Shown: positions 5,742 to 6,461 of the stretch, piece by piece
Layout: each line of letters opens with the position of its first letter
Numbering within the stretch: the stretch's first letter is position 1
NCBI GenBank assembly: GCA_013153575.1
Contig: JAADEE010000295.1
Span: 1 to 6,461, forward strand
Origin: Chlorobiota bacterium
GTDB taxonomy: Bacteria > Bacteroidota > Bacteroidia > Bacteroidales > JAADGE01
DNA: 6,461 nt
Direction of reading: 5' to 3'
Position numbers and translations under genes: made by a program
Notes under the pieces: model-generated
Seen by the model: only the letters and a program-made list of their open reading frames with translations
Database searches by the model: none
Told to the model about the DNA's origin: nothing

Positions 5742-6398
5742 ATGAAGAAAATAAGTATATCAGAAACAATAAAAAATGCTTCACCAAATATAAAGTTAGG
5801 TGTAATTTCGGGTAATGTAAAATTTGAGAAAAACAATAAATCTCTTTGGCAAGAAATTAAGTTTGAAGAAAAACGTATTTCAGATTTAAAAATTGAAACA
5901 ATTAAAGATATTCCTCAAATTGCAAGTTCACGTGAGGCATATAGGGCATTAGGAAAAGAACCTGCACGTTATCGTTTATCTGCCGAAGCATTAATGCGAA
6001 GAATTATTAAAGGCAAAAGTTTATACCAAATTAGCAATATTGTTGATGTTATAAATTTATCTTCAATAAAAACAGGATATTCTATTGGAGGATATGATTT
6101 GTCTAATATACAAGGAGATATATTGTTTGATATTGGTAAAAAAGATGAAGATTATGAGGCAATTGGTCGTGGTAAAATGAATATTGAAAGTTTGCCTGTT
6201 TTTAGAGATGATATTGGTGCTTTTGGTAGCCCAACTTCTGATAGTGTTAGAACAATGATAACAGATAAAACTTCAAAAATATTATTAATTGTAATTAATT
6301 TTGGTGGTCATAAAAATTTTGAAACAGATTTGCAACTTATCTCTGATTTAATTATTAGATATTGTTCGGGTGAGGATGTGGTGTTTGAAATTTTATAA
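5742..6398 (+). CDS. Stand-alone B3/B4 (PheT editing-like) domain protein
   Basis: This 218-aa protein is a free-standing copy of the B3/B4 domain of phenylalanyl-tRNA synthetase beta subunit (COG3382-like). In PheT this domain hydrolyses wrongly charged Tyr-tRNA(Phe). Free-standing versions are thought to edit mischarged tRNA or bind amino-acid-like ligands, but their substrate is generally not established. The family core is clear: SREAYRALGKEPARYRLSAE (63-82), LMRRIIKGKSLYQISNIVDV (84-103), NLSSIKTGYSIGGYDL (105-120), then GDI and a C-terminal GSPTSDSVRTMIT (162-174) followed by the strand ILLIVINFGG. The length fits a single-domain protein with no catalytic synthetase part. It diverges from yebC, another translation-related gene, across 121 bp. 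The start is the only good ATG, with no Shine-Dalgarno, and a strong terminator follows the stop at once, so it is a single-gene unit. Confidence 0.88.
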   Translation: MKKISISETIKNASPNIKLGVISGNVKFEKNNKSLWQEIKFEEKRISDLKIETIKDIPQIASSREAYRALGKEPARYRLSAEALMRRIIKGKSLYQISNIVDVINLSSIKTGYSIGGYDLSNIQGDILFDIGKKDEDYEAIGRGKMNIESLPVFRDDIGAFGSPTSDSVRTMITDKTSKILLIVINFGGHKNFETDLQLISDLIIRYCSGEDVVFEIL

Positions 6399-6433
6399 AA
6401 AAAAGAGCTTGTAAAAACACAAGCTCTTTTTTT
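6399..6433. terminator. Bidirectional intrinsic terminator after the B3/B4 gene
   Basis: GAGCTTGT (6405-6412) pairs perfectly with ACAAGCTC (6419-6426) around a 6-nt loop. Six A on the left (6399-6404) and seven T on the right (6427-6433) extend the stem and provide a U-tract on each strand. It follows the B3/B4 stop immediately and would also serve the gene entering from the right. Confidence 0.9.
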
Positions 6434-6435
6434 AA

Positions 6436-6461
6436 TTATTTAACTTCTTTTACAATAACTC
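6436..6461 (-). CDS. Probable 3' end of a minus-strand gene (product unknown)
   Basis: Read leftward from the window edge, one minus-strand frame gives VIVKEVK and a stop (6438-6436), two bases from the terminator T-run. The other two minus frames also stop within the segment but give less protein-like tails. The arrangement, a stop right beside a shared bidirectional terminator, repeats that at 684-721. Only seven codons are visible, so neither identity nor reality of the gene can be fixed here. Confidence 0.4.

Overview
The window is about 70% A+T and reads as chromosomal DNA of a Bacteroidetes (Bacteroidota) bacterium, probably Bacteroidales-like. The evidence is a lipoprotein carrying a Fibrobacter-succinogenes-type (FISUMP) domain behind Fn3-like repeats, the general absence of Shine-Dalgarno sequences before start codons, and a good match to the Bacteroidetes promoter (TTG, 20 bp, TATATTTG). 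No RNA gene, insertion sequence, integrase or CRISPR array is visible. No gene-free stretch reaches 300 bases.

Layout. 1-684 (+) is the nearly complete ATPase of a LolD/MacB-type ABC transporter; its start codon lies just left of the window. It converges on a TIR-domain membrane protein (719-1696, -), and the two share one bidirectional terminator. Upstream of the TIR gene on the same strand is a small lipoprotein (1786-2193, -) with its own promoter and an AT-rich terminator hairpin in the 89-bp gap between the genes. A divergent gene (2428-3198, +) encodes a class I SAM-dependent methyltransferase with an N-terminal four-cysteine, zinc-ribbon-like region. A large three-repeat lipoprotein with a FISUMP domain (3284-4819, -) follows, bracketed by two copies of a GC-richer palindrome. 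Then come YebC/TACO1 (4910-5620, -) and, divergently, a stand-alone B3/B4 tRNA-editing-like domain protein (5742-6398, +). The window closes with a second bidirectional terminator and what looks like the last codons of a minus-strand gene.

How the genes relate. Most are unrelated housekeeping or cell-envelope genes. The part that may be a system is 719-2193. The TIR protein has a cytoplasmic TIR domain, one membrane helix and a predicted periplasmic lipocalin-like domain. The neighbouring lipoprotein is essentially the same lipocalin-like domain on a lipid anchor. This suggests an envelope sensor or ligand pair coupled to a cytoplasmic TIR effector, but this is inference; no function is demonstrated. 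The second notable signal is the repeated palindrome around the FISUMP gene, whose two copies differ by a compensatory base-pair change.
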